64,000 bases of DNA, taken from Boswellia sacra. Taxonomy: Eukaryota; Streptophyta; Magnoliopsida; Sapindales; Burseraceae. Under the pieces are notes generated by a model. That model did no database searches and was not told where the DNA came from. It saw only the letters and a program-made list of their open reading frames with translations. The stretch's first letter is position 1. Each line of letters starts with the position of its first letter. This document shows, piece after piece, positions 11,525 through 23,780 of this stretch. The stretch covers positions 30,218 to 94,217 of the forward strand of contig SNVD02014843.1 of assembly GCA_013180625.2 (NCBI GenBank), in the 5' to 3' direction. The translations under genes were made by a program, and so were the position numbers.

Positions 11525-12235
11525 AATGATGGCGAGTGTTGGTCTTCGCTCTACACTCAACAGAATGTGTCGAGACCTGTCAGATGCATCAACCAACACT
11601 CGACATCAGGGCATTTATGAAGACATCGAGTGTCGATTTCATGTAAATCGACATCTGGGTGCATTGAAACCATATCTCTAACACTCGACGAAGATGTAAT
11701 TGGGAATGTCAAGTGTCAGTTTTATGGCTTCAGAGTCAGTTGTCGATTAATGTGAAACTAACACTCGATGAAAGTGAAAATAGTTTCGTCGACAAAATGT
11801 GTTGAGTCCTGTTAGATGCCGCAATCGACACTCGCCATCAAGGCTTTTACATAGACGACATCAAGTGTCGGCTTCATGTAAACCAAAATCTAGTACACCA
11901 AAACCATGTCTCTAACACTCGACGATATGAAATTAGGGCGTCGAGTGTCAGTGTCATAGGCTTTGGATGTCATTATCGGTTAACGTGAAACCGACAATCG
12001 ATGAAAGTGAAAACACTTACCTCGAGTGTCGGATACAAAATTCGACGTGACTCAAAGCTAGGGAGACGAATACGAAAAGTATACTTTGTCGGATTATGAA
12101 TCTAACACTCGACGAGGCCGACATCCGACATAGTCGTATAGTCAGATGTCCGACCTCGTGTATATAGGTTCCAGGAATTTGGCATAAGTTTCTTTGGACA
12201 CTCGATAGAGTTCATCGAGTGTCGTTTTCTTTTTT
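11525..12235. repeat. Left subterminal array of GAGTGTCG/CGACACTC motifs in the MULE
   Basis: About twelve exact or near copies of ACTCGAC or its complement GTCGAGT, in both orientations, within 700 bp. Many sit inside two tandem units of about 220-230 bp (11565-11795 and 11797-12015) that share the TAACACTCGACGA and GATGAAAGTGAAAA landmarks. Similar motifs occur near the other end at 19440-19695. Subterminal motif arrays in other transposons are transposase-binding sites. That role is inferred here. Confidence 0.8.
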
Positions 12236-12361
12236 CGAGCTCTATTGAGCGTGTTGTGTTCCGTCAAGTTATGTCAAGTATTTTGACAGATTGTTTGTTT
12301 GAGCCTTGTTTTTTTGCCTTTTTCCCATCATATATAACTATAACGTACTATTTTTTTGTAG

Positions 12362-15300
12362 GTTGAAGCAAATAGCAAATGAATTTAGACTCTCCTTTAC
12401 ACTGAAGACTTCGTATGGTGAGCACTACCATGCGATTATCACAAACTTAGCCAGTTTAGACTGTATAGAATGGATTCGTGGGAACTTGAATGAGAGGTAA
12501 CAAAACATGTTTCGTAATAAATGTTTTGGGTTTCTCCTCGACATTCAGGAGCTGTCTTTTCCATCTTAGTTGGTACACAATAGGGTACGATGAAGAGATG
12601 TGATTCCTTTTTGAAGGTAAAAATATGGTATTTGAACTATAATGTAGTTAACTAATTTTATTTTTTTAGCATTTGATCATTGCAGTTTTGTTTTTTTTTA
12701 CCATTATTAGCTTCTTATGTTTTTTTTTTCCTTCTTTCCAGGAAGACTTATTTGTTTTTCTACCCACGAGTTCGGTTTGGTGACCCGTTTGAAATTTGCT
12801 ACCTCTATGCCACTAATACGCAATGTCTTGAATCCGTGCCATTTATTGGATACGTATTTTGGGGGTCAGGACATGGAACTCATGCATTTCTATTTGAGAC
12901 TTCGGGCATTAAATGTGTCAGCTTTCCCAGATAAGGATGTTATAAAGCTAGCCTTGTATTATGTGCTCGAGCGATTTTTCATGGGATGGGATCGATGCGG
13001 ATATGTCTCATATAAGTGGTTGAATTTTGTCAACACATTGGATAGTTTTAATGATTATCCATAGGGTTCGATGTCTATTGATAAGACACTTAAATGGATG
13101 AAAAAACTTTGGATGAGAGGTTGGAAAAGTATAAGAAATGAGCGGAAGCAAAGAAGAAGAAGACGATGGGGAAAGGGAAGCATTCCGAGACATATAAACT
13201 AGAAGGGTGCCCCTACGCTATTCAAGTACATACTGAAAAATAAGCGTTTGACGTGTTTATTAGTTTCTTTGAATTACATTTTGAAATACTTAGTCTCACT
13301 AAAAAACATTATGTTATTAAGGTTTGGCTGTACAAGGCCATGCCATACATTGGCGCAACACATGGGAAAGCAGACGGGGTGTTTATGGAGAGGATACCAC
13401 GTTTGTTGAAGTGGGAGACAAAAAAAAAACCTCGTTAGAGGATATCGTCAAACGCGATGTCATGTTGGTTGAGAGGAGGGTTTGTCAGGTTCCACTTATT
13501 GTTTTTCCTGTTATCAATCACAACAAATCACTGTTTAATTTGATGGCTTATTTGATGATGCAGGCTTGTCCACTCATCGTGTTGGAGCCATCTGAGGTGG
13601 AGCAAATCACTGATTGGTACATTAGGCTTGCTGTAGTAGTTAACGTCTGGAGAGGTGCACATGTAGCATAGACGGCATCTGTTGATGCTCCTTTATTGCC
13701 CGATAAGAGGACCCACAAGGGATCCATTAGCTCCACCTCTTCTTGGTCAGAGTTCCCTTATTAGCCTGATGTAAGGTTAGTTATCGACACAGGCAGTCTT
13801 CCAGATGATCGAGTGCGATCTCCATCACCCTCTTCCCCCCTTAGTCCTACACCTCCCACATACGAGAGTCATGGTCATGAGGATCTATCAAGAACTCATC
13901 CCGTTGGACAGAGTTTCATCGATAGACTTGGGATAGGGCCAATCATCGACACAGCTGATCCACTAGATGATCGGGTGCGGTCTCTATCCGTCGCTCCCCC
14001 TATCAGTCTTGCACTTACCGCGTTTGAGAGCTATGGTCCTACAGGCGATTCGGTTCCTTCTTTTGGTCGCACGACCACCTGCCATGACATTTTTCCTTCT
14101 ATAAGTGATGTCCCTTCTACTTCGAATGTATATATTGAAAATTTACCTTTGTATACTTTTTTATTTACATTATTAGTTGGTTGTTTTCTCATGTTCATTG
14201 TGAATAATGATATACAAGCACAACCGTTCCATGATGGGTTTGAGAGTACAGTTTTGCGTGAGCTTGTAGGACTCTGGGAGGAGATAACAATGTTAGGAGC
14301 AGAGAACAAGGATATGCGGGAGAAGATAGTACTTCTGTGTCAGGCTGTTTTACTACTGGATGGCCATTTTGGATACGCTGCCACGATACATCATAAAAAG
14401 TAATAACGTAATTAATGATTTTCATGATGTCACAATGCTTAACCTGTCGTGATGGTTTATTGTAAAATAGGATTCAGATGATGGTATAGGCGATGAGAAT
14501 GACAATCATGAGGCAAAAGAACTTGAACCTGTGGACACGAGTGTTCATGTCGTCGATGCTGCTCCCACGGGCTTTGTTTCCCTTTGAGATCGACGACTAT
14601 TTCTGAGAAAGTATAAACGGAGCCTCTTCGTCGGTCCCCAGGTAGAAGAGAACGAGGGTCGTGCCACATGAGATAGCCTCTGATGTTTCACACGTACAAT
14701 CAGAAGACCCGATTGTTCAGCCCGTAGAGAAGCCCATTTTGCAGCATTGGGAAGCGGTGTCACGGGATGCAGACAATGTATTTCATAGCGTCCTATGGAC
14801 TCGGGTTCCACTATTTGACCCACATGCCCACACACTAGATGCTAATTGCATAAGCTTTGATACGTGGATGAGTGAGGCGTCAGGCGATGTTGACTTGGGT
14901 GTTTGCCTTGCTGGTTATGAGTTCTTTGTCACGTTGACCACACTGACTTAGTTGGCTTGGATCTGAGGTTTGTTTCACTCATTGTCGTCTCCTCCTGACC
15001 AATATGCTAGTACAATATTTATTGATTACTATTACTATATGCAGCATTTTGACAGTTACTTGCGGACGTTACATTATAAAGCTCGAGATATGGGCGCAGG
15101 TTTTGTCCAGAGGTCTGTTTTCCTAGGCATAACTTTCTAGGTATGTATTTGCAAAACATATGAAATTATAGTATATTTGTGATTCCATACTTTTGCCTGT
15201 ACGAAAGTTAGCTAACTGTACTCATGAAATTGTAGTCAAAAGTTCAGTCGTTGTGGACACGATTCTCAGACAAATTGGATGATATTGACCGGATGAACGA

Positions 15301-15970
15301 TTCAGATATTATCCAGTTTCTCCTTAGGGAGATGCCCCTTATTGGACGACCATGGGTCGATGTGGACAGGGTGAATCAATTTATATTCAGTGTATTAGTA
15401 TGTACTATTTTAATTAAAATGTTGTGACTAATTTCAATGTTGTCAACTTTTTTTTTTTCAACTCTATGTCCTGTTAACATCAGGAGCAAACATTGAGTGG
15501 CAGCCGAGGTGAATTTGAATCTCTGTGTGATAGTCATATATGACTTATATGTTACTTACAATTCCATCGACATAGTGAGTGCACAGTCCGGTGTCTAGCA
15601 GAGATGATACCACGTATGGTATCAATGGAGGTTTATGGTCCTCCTGACTACCCTGCAACCTCCTATGACATTGAGCGCATCGAGGATTCATCCGAGGTAC
15701 CACAGCAAGAGGTTAGGGGAGGAGTATGTGACGTGTATTGTTTGAAGTTCATAGAGTTCTTAGCTGAGGGTGTTCGATTAGAAAACATTAAGACATTCAC
15801 GGACGAGACACTTCGACGAAGAATGCATTACATCTTTGGGCTTATCACGTTCTTCCACAAGCGGAGGAGGCTATCTCGGACACCACGGGGCCTGCCAATG
15901 TTGTGTCAGCCGATGTTGAGCTACAGCCAAGCACGACTCTACCATGATTTTATGTCATGCATGGTAGAGG
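12362..15970 (+). pseudogene. DUF1985/Ulp1-like cysteine protease gene carried by the MULE, decayed
   Basis: Exons can be followed by splice sites and family pattern: 12362-12496, 12742-13225 and 13322 onward, then a poorly conserved low-complexity middle (13813-14950), then the protease region at about 15055-15970. The DUF1985-type part includes FGLVTRLKF, then YVLERFFMGW, WLNFVNTLDSFNDYP, TYKLEGCPYAIQ and VWLYKAMPYIG. The protease part keeps a His codon at 15491-15493, a YD aspartate at 15542-15544 and a cysteine in GVCDVYCLKFIEFL at 15727-15729, matching the His-Asp-Cys layout of Ulp1/SENP peptidases, which cleave SUMO conjugates. Lesions include TAG at 13062 where a WG pair is expected and TGA directly after the catalytic His. 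The canonical GDCGV around the cysteine reads GVCDV. Confidence 0.75.
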
Positions 15971-15984
15971 TATTGTCCCATGAT

Positions 15985-16100
15985 TTTTGGGTACATGTTA
16001 CACATTTTTGTAGTGACACATTTTTGTATATTTACACATTTTTGTATAGTTACACATTTTTGTATAACTACACATTTTGTCTAATAACACATTTTTTCCA
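15985..16100 (+). repeat. ACACATTTTTGTA minisatellite in the MULE
   Basis: Six imperfect copies of a 16-18 bp unit built on ACACATTTTTGTA, lying just after the Ulp1-like region. No coding role. Confidence 0.8.
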
Positions 16101-16194
16101 TGTATAGGGGTATGTACTTGTATTGTCATTTAAAAAGGTCAATATACAAAAAATGTAAATACATTTTTTTCTGGATGTATTGGTACATATATAT

Positions 16195-16420
16195 ATTTTG
16201 TCAGATACGTTTTATACATGAACGTTTTATACATTGACAAAGCACATAAATTAGTGTTTCATACATAAATCTTTAATTCATTGACAAAGCACATAAGGAC
16301 ATGTTTCATACATCAATGTTTTATACATTAACAAAGCACATAAATGAATGTTTCATACATGAATGTATTATACATTAACAAAAGCGCATAAATGAAAGTT
16401 TAGTCATTTGAAATAGCCTC
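16195..16420 (+). repeat. Tandem repeat of about 57 bp between the two MULE genes
   Basis: About four imperfect units containing ATACATTAACAAAGCACATAA and TTTCATACATGAATG-like segments. They occupy the gap between the convergent ends of the Ulp1-like gene and the transposase gene, where shared terminators would be expected. Confidence 0.75.
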
Positions 16421-16446
16421 TGATGGAATAACATAAATACACTACA

Positions 16447-19376
16447 TCACCTAGAGCAAACAAATAATATTAAATGGAGAAAAATACTCATTGCATACAT
16501 TTGGCAGACATCATCCCCTATCACGTCGCGCCTCTGCAACAGCATCAAGTGGAACTGGGTTTCAGCAAGTTTGACGATTGTACCCAGAACTTCCACATTG
16601 CTCGTAATTTCGAGACAAACTAAACTCACCGACAGAAGGGATTCGTTTTCTCAGAGGACGACCTGCTGGTCTCTTCATGACTAGCGGTAGAACCACTCTA
16701 CTGTGTACCTCCTCAAGAACCATCCAATGCTCACTAACTCTAACGGGAACAACTGGTAGAGCATATGCATATAATAATGTTTCAGTTGTATAATAATGGG
16801 CACAATAATCATGGCACATCAGCAGGTTCATTCGTTTGCAAACAGCTAATACATGTGCCCATGGAAGCTGGTCAAGATTAAACATCCTGCATGTGCATGT
16901 CTGAGCGTGCATGTCAACGACGTTGACATGGTCGTTGCCTCTCACCTTGTACATAGTAAGAGAGATACTAATAACTCTCATACGTTCGCCCTCCTTTAAA
17001 TGCTCCCCTATCAACTTGTTAGCCCACAGCCAAAGATGTAATTCTAAGTTAGCAAATAACTCTCGACACTTATAGAACCATTACTGCAAGTTTGCCCGGC
17101 AATAATCTGCTAACAATGTGACCTGAAGGAATTACGCATGTCGCAAGCAGCTATTCATCGACTCAACAATATTTGTTGTCATGGTGTTATACTATCGGTC
17201 ATGAAATTGTGAATGTGCCCATTCATCGACTCCAATCTCTCAAAGATAAATTGCAACTGCGAGCATATACGATTCAATTTGTCGCATATGATAGTTGAAA
17301 TTAGCATAGTGATATGTCCTTGCAACTCAAGAGTATATATTCAAGAAAGTCTTGTCCTTGAACGTGACCTTCAAGTTACCATTCAAATGATGAGTGTATA
17401 ATCCATGCAGTGCAAAAGAAAAAACTTCTACAACAACTCGTTTAATGCTAATATGACGGTCAGAAATGAAAACAAAATCTCAGACATTTCGTACTACATG
17501 ATCACGTAACTGTCTCATGAACCAGTTCCACGAGTCATCATTTTTAGAATGCACAACTCCAAATGTCAATGGGTATATTTGTTTATTTCCATCCATACAA
17601 GAAGCCAAAAATATTATACCTTTATATTTCCCTTTCAGAAAAGGTCCATCAACTGCGATAATTGACCTAATTGATGATGCAAATCTGACAATAGAGGTCC
17701 CCATACTCATGAAAAAGTATCTGAAATGGTTGTTATCATCAGTTTCTAAAGTCATTTTGGTTCCTAGGTTTGCTTTCTCAATCATGTACATATACTGGAG
17801 GAGTAGTATGAATGATTGCTCATGAGATCCATGAAGTTCTTGCAAAGCTGCCTTCTTTGCCCTCCATGCCTTGTTGTATGTGATATTAACATTCAATGAC
17901 TCCTAAGTATTAAACATAATATCATTCGGACGGTATATTCTTGATGCCTAAATGAATTTGCTCTTAATATGTTTGTCAATAGCATGTGTAGTTGCCTGTT
18001 TGTGATTTGGGTCAAGTCTGGCTCCAGAACATGTGTGATTGTTCTTATAATTTTTCACTTGGAAGAAATGTGAATCGACTACCATTGTACCTTTGTGGCA
18101 CTTAAATGCCATTTACAAGATTCAACGCGACATACGACCTCAAACCTTATTGCGTTGGAGTTCCTCACCTTGAATTGAAAGTTGCATCTTAATGCCAAAT
18201 TTGATAACTTCTCACGAAGCTCGGTTTTGCTGTTAAACATCTGCCTAACTGTAACCTCAATCCCATCAATTATAAACGATGAAGCATTATCGTAAACTAC
18301 AGAAGATGAATGCACAACAAGCGGCATCCTCCTAAATATGTTAGCCCAACGATTGTCATTTTCAAAGCCCAAATTAGCTTCTTGATGTATAGAATTTGCA
18401 TTCATTCTCAGCTCATTATTCAACATCGGATCTTGTTGATGTCAGTATAGTAAAGAAGTAGGTGTGGAGTGAATTGGGGAAGGAAAGGTAAACGGCATAT
18501 TCTGGTCCACATCATTCAAAATCTTTGTTTGTTCATCATTATCAAAATGTGAACCGTCTACAATCTACCCATCAACAGTAAAAACATTCAAACCCTTACC
18601 TAAATCTTTAATACGAATAGTGCAATCATCATTCTCGTCGTCACCATACTCACTAGCATCATCACTAGCATCATCATAATCTTCTTTACCACCATTGTCA
18701 CCATTAATGTCATCACTAGTATAATTAACATTAATATTGCCTAAACTCTCAAGCTCTCTAATGTTATCGAGATGACGTACTAATCTCAATGGCATCAACG
18801 GGGGCACCCCTTCTTTATTTTCACATAACACCTCAACTGACTCATGTCCTGCATGTCCTGAATATTGCTCAAAGTCAATGCCAACGTCATCATTCAATTG
18901 TGATTGTGCACAAACAGGAGTGGACTCACTTAATTGGTTGCTTCCACTTGTTGAGCGAAACAAAGAGGGATGAGAAGAACTTTGCCACCTTTGTACTACA
19001 TCGGATCCTAACCTCTGTTTTTGCTTATCCCTATCTTCAACTTTGACAATTAGTGGTATATATGACTGTTGGTCATCCAAACAATGCTGTACAAAAAAAT
19101 AAACATCTTTGTCAATCTTAATAGGAGTTGGCAATGACGAAACACCCTTAAAAGCAAATTGAATCTCTAAACTTATGTTATGCTTTGAAGATCCCAACCC
19201 ATTTCAGTACTAATTAAGTCAGCCAACTCATTATAAGTAGTACACCTACGAATAATCAGTGGCTTTTCCCTCCCACTGGTGTACAAATAACTACCATTCT
19301 CTTGCATAATCCAAGAATCATTGTATATAATAAGCATAGAAAAGTTTTTATATCCTACATGATAGAGACATATCAT
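16447..19376 (-). pseudogene. MuDR-like MULE transposase, multiply broken
   Basis: Read right to left: an N-terminal region with an acidic low-complexity stretch (18565-19376, frameshifted near 19190); a MuDR DNA-binding domain (18079-18426) with FNSKTELREKL and VVCRVESCKWHL; the MULE transposase core (17480-17896) with IIAVDGPFLKGKYKG, whose Asp is the first catalytic residue, and then GVVHSKNDDSWNWF. A stop follows at 17480 just before an FISDRH segment carrying the second catalytic Asp. The C-terminal part (16562-17014) has a SWIM zinc finger (CTCRMFNLDQLPWAHVLAVC) and a basic KRPAGRPLRKR segment. At least five stops or frameshifts interrupt it. The family catalyses cut-and-paste transposition. 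This copy cannot. Confidence 0.85.
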
Positions 19377-19439
19377 ATAAGGTCCATGGACAAAAAATCA
19401 TTACAAAATTGTTTAACTAGGTCACAAGAACGACAATTC

Positions 19440-19695
19440 TGCCCAAACGCTCGACATATCTCGACGGAGTCTAAGTCGACGTTTGACGCTCGACACACTA
19501 TACACGACACTCGATACTCGACAAAATACACATCCAACAATCGACACATTCGACAATCCACTCGACGCACTAACTTGACACTCAACCATAGCCTTGACAC
19601 TCGACATTACCCCTAGACATGTCGAGTGTCGGTCTTATATATCTGACACACGGCATATTGGTCAAGAGATCTCGCTCGACTACGTCGAGTCTTCT
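19440..19695. repeat. Right subterminal array of CGACACTCGA motifs in the MULE
   Basis: About a dozen CTCGAC- or CGACAC-containing repeats in 250 bp, plus GTCGAGTGTCG near 19621. Mirrors the array at the left end of the element. Confidence 0.8.
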
Positions 19696-20069
19696 TCCCC
19701 CTCGTCTGCGATACCAGATTTTCTCTACGATTTGCAATTTTCAACAAATATTGACAAAAAATGCACTATGTCTAAGCTTAGTTTACATACATATCTGTAT
19801 TTTAAGCTAGATAATATGGTTGGAATGTGGTTGAAAGCTATGAAAACAAGAAATAATGAAAACATTACAATATACTTCAACATTCTTACCCCATTTAGAG
19901 ATAGATTACAGAGAGTTGTCTTACCTTATTCCTCAGCACCTTGTTGCTCAGCTTCAACTCTGTGATTAAACAATGAGATCAAACAAATGTGTTGAAGGGT
20001 ATTTCGGACAGTGGAGGAAGGAGTGACAGATGTATCTTTCTTCTTTCTTTTCAACAATGAATGAATGCA

Positions 20070-20178
20070 GGGCATTTTAGTCATTTCATGTTCAAAGTGT
20101 CTATGGCATCGAAAGTTTTCAGGATGTGTCTATATTTCAGTAAAGGCCCCTAATTTTATCTATTTTTTCAATTTTTTC
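20070..20178 (-). repeat. Right TIR of the MULE
   Basis: Inverted counterpart of 10847-10955, ending CAATTTTTTC immediately before the target duplication at 20179-20187. Confidence 0.9.
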
Positions 20179-20622
20179 AAAATTTTGTTGGATCTTATGA
20201 TTCATGAAACGTGGCAATTATTAAAATATATAGTCAAATTTAATATTTTTTAATAAATATTTTTTTTAAGAAATCGAAGATGTTTTCTATACACATTTGT
20301 CCATATTTTCAGCATTCTTGTCGAGCATATTCAACGCTTTTCGTTCTTCAAATTATTACTTTATAATTGATCTCATTTTCCTGAATATTCCTTACTACGC
20401 ATGCACAAATATAATTCGATCTAATTGAATAACATTTTTTCAATTTTTTTTTTATTTTAAGTTATTGACTTGAAACGGAGGACCTTGTATCCTGCTTAAT
20501 TAATTTAGGAGAAATTTTTAATAAGTTATAGGTGAGATTTATTAATGATTTTTATAATTTAGTTTGCATTTCATTCAATGTTTTTGAAAGCAAGTTTTGG
20601 TAAAAAAGTGTTCAAGAATATT

Positions 20623-21230
20623 GAGCGCGTTTGGTTGGGTTTCTCTACTGGTCAAATGAGATTTTTTAATGTCAAAAACTCTTTTAAATTTGTTTTTATG
20701 TTGTTAGATTGCCACTTACGAAAAGCTTATGAATGATACAAAAAAGTTGTTTTTATTTCTACTGGAAAAAAGCCCGAAATTGAGACATTTGGGAAAAGTT
20801 CTTTTCGTGTTTTTTTTTAAAGATTATTAAATGTTGTAAATACCCTCATATTATTTTTAAAATTCCATCATGCCTTTTTATTTAATAAAACCCTAATTTC
20901 AAATAATCAACTATAATCACTTTATTAAAAAAAAACTGAACATGAATCAACTCATCAAATTTGCGTTGAACTTCTCTTCAACTATAAGTTTTTTTATTCT
21001 TTTTTTGTATGTTGATAAAATCTTTTTTCGTGCATTTATATACCCTGTAGTAATTTTGTCACTGGAAAATACTTTTTGATTGTATATAACCAAACCATCT
21101 AGTGATTAAAAGAGTTTTTTTTTTTAATTGACAATCAAACAACCACCAGCTTATTAATATAAACTCTTTTCTACCTCTAAAAGATCTACTTCAATAAGCT
21201 CAACCTCTAAAAGCCCAACTAAACTGATCC
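20623..21230. mobile_element. MITE in unit B, absent from unit A
   Basis: A 608 bp insert beginning GAGCGCGTTTGGTTGGG and ending CCCAACTAAACTGATCC, which are imperfect inverted repeats. Unit A near 8383-8395 reads through without it. A TAA lies at the right flank; the left flank is ATT, so the duplication is degraded or misaligned. Related to the unit A insert at 9928-10348. Confidence 0.6.
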
Positions 21231-23780
21231 TAAAATGACCATAGTGGCACATTGGTGGAAGTTGTGGAATATAAATAAGTCTTAGTGGATTAGGCTTTTT
21301 TTGGATAAATGAGAATTTTTTCTTGCAAGGGCTAAATAGAGAAATTAAAAAAAAAAAAGAGAAAGAAAATAGGAGAAAATTTTTTTTCAAAGATTCTTTC
21401 CTTCCTCTCAAAGCAATGAAATCTATTGTATTCCGCACTTCTTTTACTTGACTTGACTCAATAATTGCATATGCAACAAAGCTTTTGGACCATTAGATTA
21501 ACAAAAAAAAGGGATAGTTGAGTAATTAGTAAAATGAAACATATTCATACTATATAGTGCAGCATAGGATACATGATTGTATAGTACTAATTAGTACAAT
21601 GTAACAAATTAGTACTATATAGTAATGAAGAAGTAAATTCAGGCCTCTAAGCCTAGCCCAAAATTTCACCAATTGATAGCTAGCCCATTATTTATGATTT
21701 AAAGCCACAAGACCCAGTTGAGACCTAACCAAGGTAGGGAAAAGTCCAATTGTGGTCTTAGACCCAGTCCATCACTCATTTTTATCGTGATAGGAGTAAG
21801 AAAAATAAGAAAAGATGGAGAAGAAGACAAGTAGGGCCTGTTTGGAAGACGGGCTTAGCATGAGACTGGACAAAAGATAAGTATTAATTATCCTGGACTC
21901 ATGTTTGGTAATTTATATGGGTTAGGCTTAATAGTCTTAACAGTAAAATAAGACTAAATTTTCAGGACTATTTAGTCGCATTCTCCACCATGGGATAGCT
22001 TGGGACGGGGACTAATTAAGGCATACAGGTTGGTGCTTCTCTCTGCCTTCTTCTCCTCAACCTCTTGTAAGCCACTAGATTATATCCATTATCTTAATAA
22101 TTTCTTTATGTTTTTTCAATTTTATTTCAGATTTTTACTTGTATAATTTCTGTTACTTGACAAACTTATCTCAAGTAAGTAGATCTATCATTCTCTTTTA
22201 TGGTTCCATTAATGGGTTTTATTATTTCTTTGATTTTGAGCAAAAAAAAAAAATTGAAAATTTGTACTTGAATAATGCTTTATGACTGAAATTGAGTGTT
22301 GGTTGTTGAAATGCAATTTTGATAGATACTTATTATTAATTTTTGGGCTGCACACGTTAGATGCTAGTTAAAAAAAGTTGGATTTTGCATTTCTTAATTC
22401 TTCTTTTATGTAAGTAGAAAAGATCAATACATATATTTTAATTGATTTTGAATCAAAATATGAAATGTAACTAGATAGTTTTTTTTATTGATTTTGTATC
22501 AAAATATGTGTATATAAATTTCATAACTTGAAGCTAATTTTCTAATTGGAATTTTATTAAAATTAATTAATAAGGTGAAAATGTGTCACGTAAATTGTGT
22601 ATGAAAAACATTAAATTATATTAATATCATAAAGTTCAAATATAGGCTTGACATGGCAACAAATTTGATATAAATTTTATATAACTACAATTAACTACTA
22701 ACACGAAAGATCTCTAAACCCTACAAAAAATTTGATATGGTCTAAGATTCATAGTGCCCTATTATCAATAATAATTTTTTTTAAAAAAAATTAAAGTTAT
22801 GATCAAGAAACTAAATAGAAAAAGTAATTAACTTAAATGCCAAATCAATGAAATATAAATCCTATGAAAAGTTGTTGAATGGTGTAAGTTTCACAACTAG
22901 TAAAACTTATTAAGATAACCATTATAATTAATTTGTACTAATTCTAGAATGGTTTGAGCTATAAATTGACTATAATTTATTTAGTTTTAGATAGTAAAGT
23001 AAAATGACAACCTCAAATTAACAAATTACAAAGACAACTCACAAACCTACCTCCAGTAACCCGACTTCCCTTCTCTTCTCTTCTACCTCTATAAATCTAC
23101 CAACTTTCTTTTGATTATTTTATTTGACTGTCATATACTTAGTTTGGAGAATTGAATTGACTTACTGACATCAGGGTCAGGGAAGGAATGAATTGAAAGC
23201 CCTCCAACTCTAAGCCAATTTTCTTCTGTTTTTTCAGTTTGGTTTCCCTTTTCCACACTTGAAGTCCTCTTACCAATGTTCCTTTAATGTGTTTCTTGGG
23301 AGTTGCCATATATTGTAGAAGAGTGGCGTAAATGGTGCGAAATGTAAAATTAAATTCACCTTGTGGAAATTTATATTCTATTTATATATAAGAACAATTC
23401 CTTCCTTGCTCAATTGTTTCTTCGTTAACAAATGTGACTACTAGGTTTGGGTTGTCCCTAATCTAAGTTGGGCCTGTAAACATCAAAGATGGCGATGGCT
23501 TCGATGAAAAGTAAAGAAAAAAGGAACGATACGACTCTCTGTTTATGCAACTAACTATAGTAATGTGAATGAGATGTGTGATTTGTCATTAATAATCACA
23601 TTTTGCTTGGAGCAAGAACCACACAATAGTCAATTAAATAACTTAGGATCTTAAATAAAATTTTCCCATTTTTCGCTCCCATATCTTTATGTAATTTTCT
23701 ATTTTTTAATATTAATAACTTATATATTTGTTTTTATGATTATAATTTAGTCATTAATTAGAGACCTTTGATTATCAAAT

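Larger units (their letters stand above)
10847..20178. mobile_element. Mutator-like element (MULE) with 109 bp TIRs and a Ulp1-type cargo gene
   Basis: This 9.3 kb element is bounded by near-identical inverted ends (5 differences over about 109 bp by eye) and flanked by TAAATTTTG (10838-10846) and AAAATTTTG (20179-20187), the 8-9 bp duplication typical of Mutator elements. Unit A shows the unoccupied site near 7938. It encodes a decayed MuDR-like transposase on the minus strand and a DUF1985/Ulp1-like gene on the plus strand. Transposase-plus-Ulp1 elements are known from plants (Kaonashi-type MULEs of Arabidopsis and relatives elsewhere). Both genes carry stops, so the copy is not autonomous. 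Confidence 0.9.

Noticed and set aside
14457..14835. Minus-strand ORFs overlapping the Ulp1-like gene
   Set aside because: They are shadows of the plus-strand exons, with no recognisable motif.
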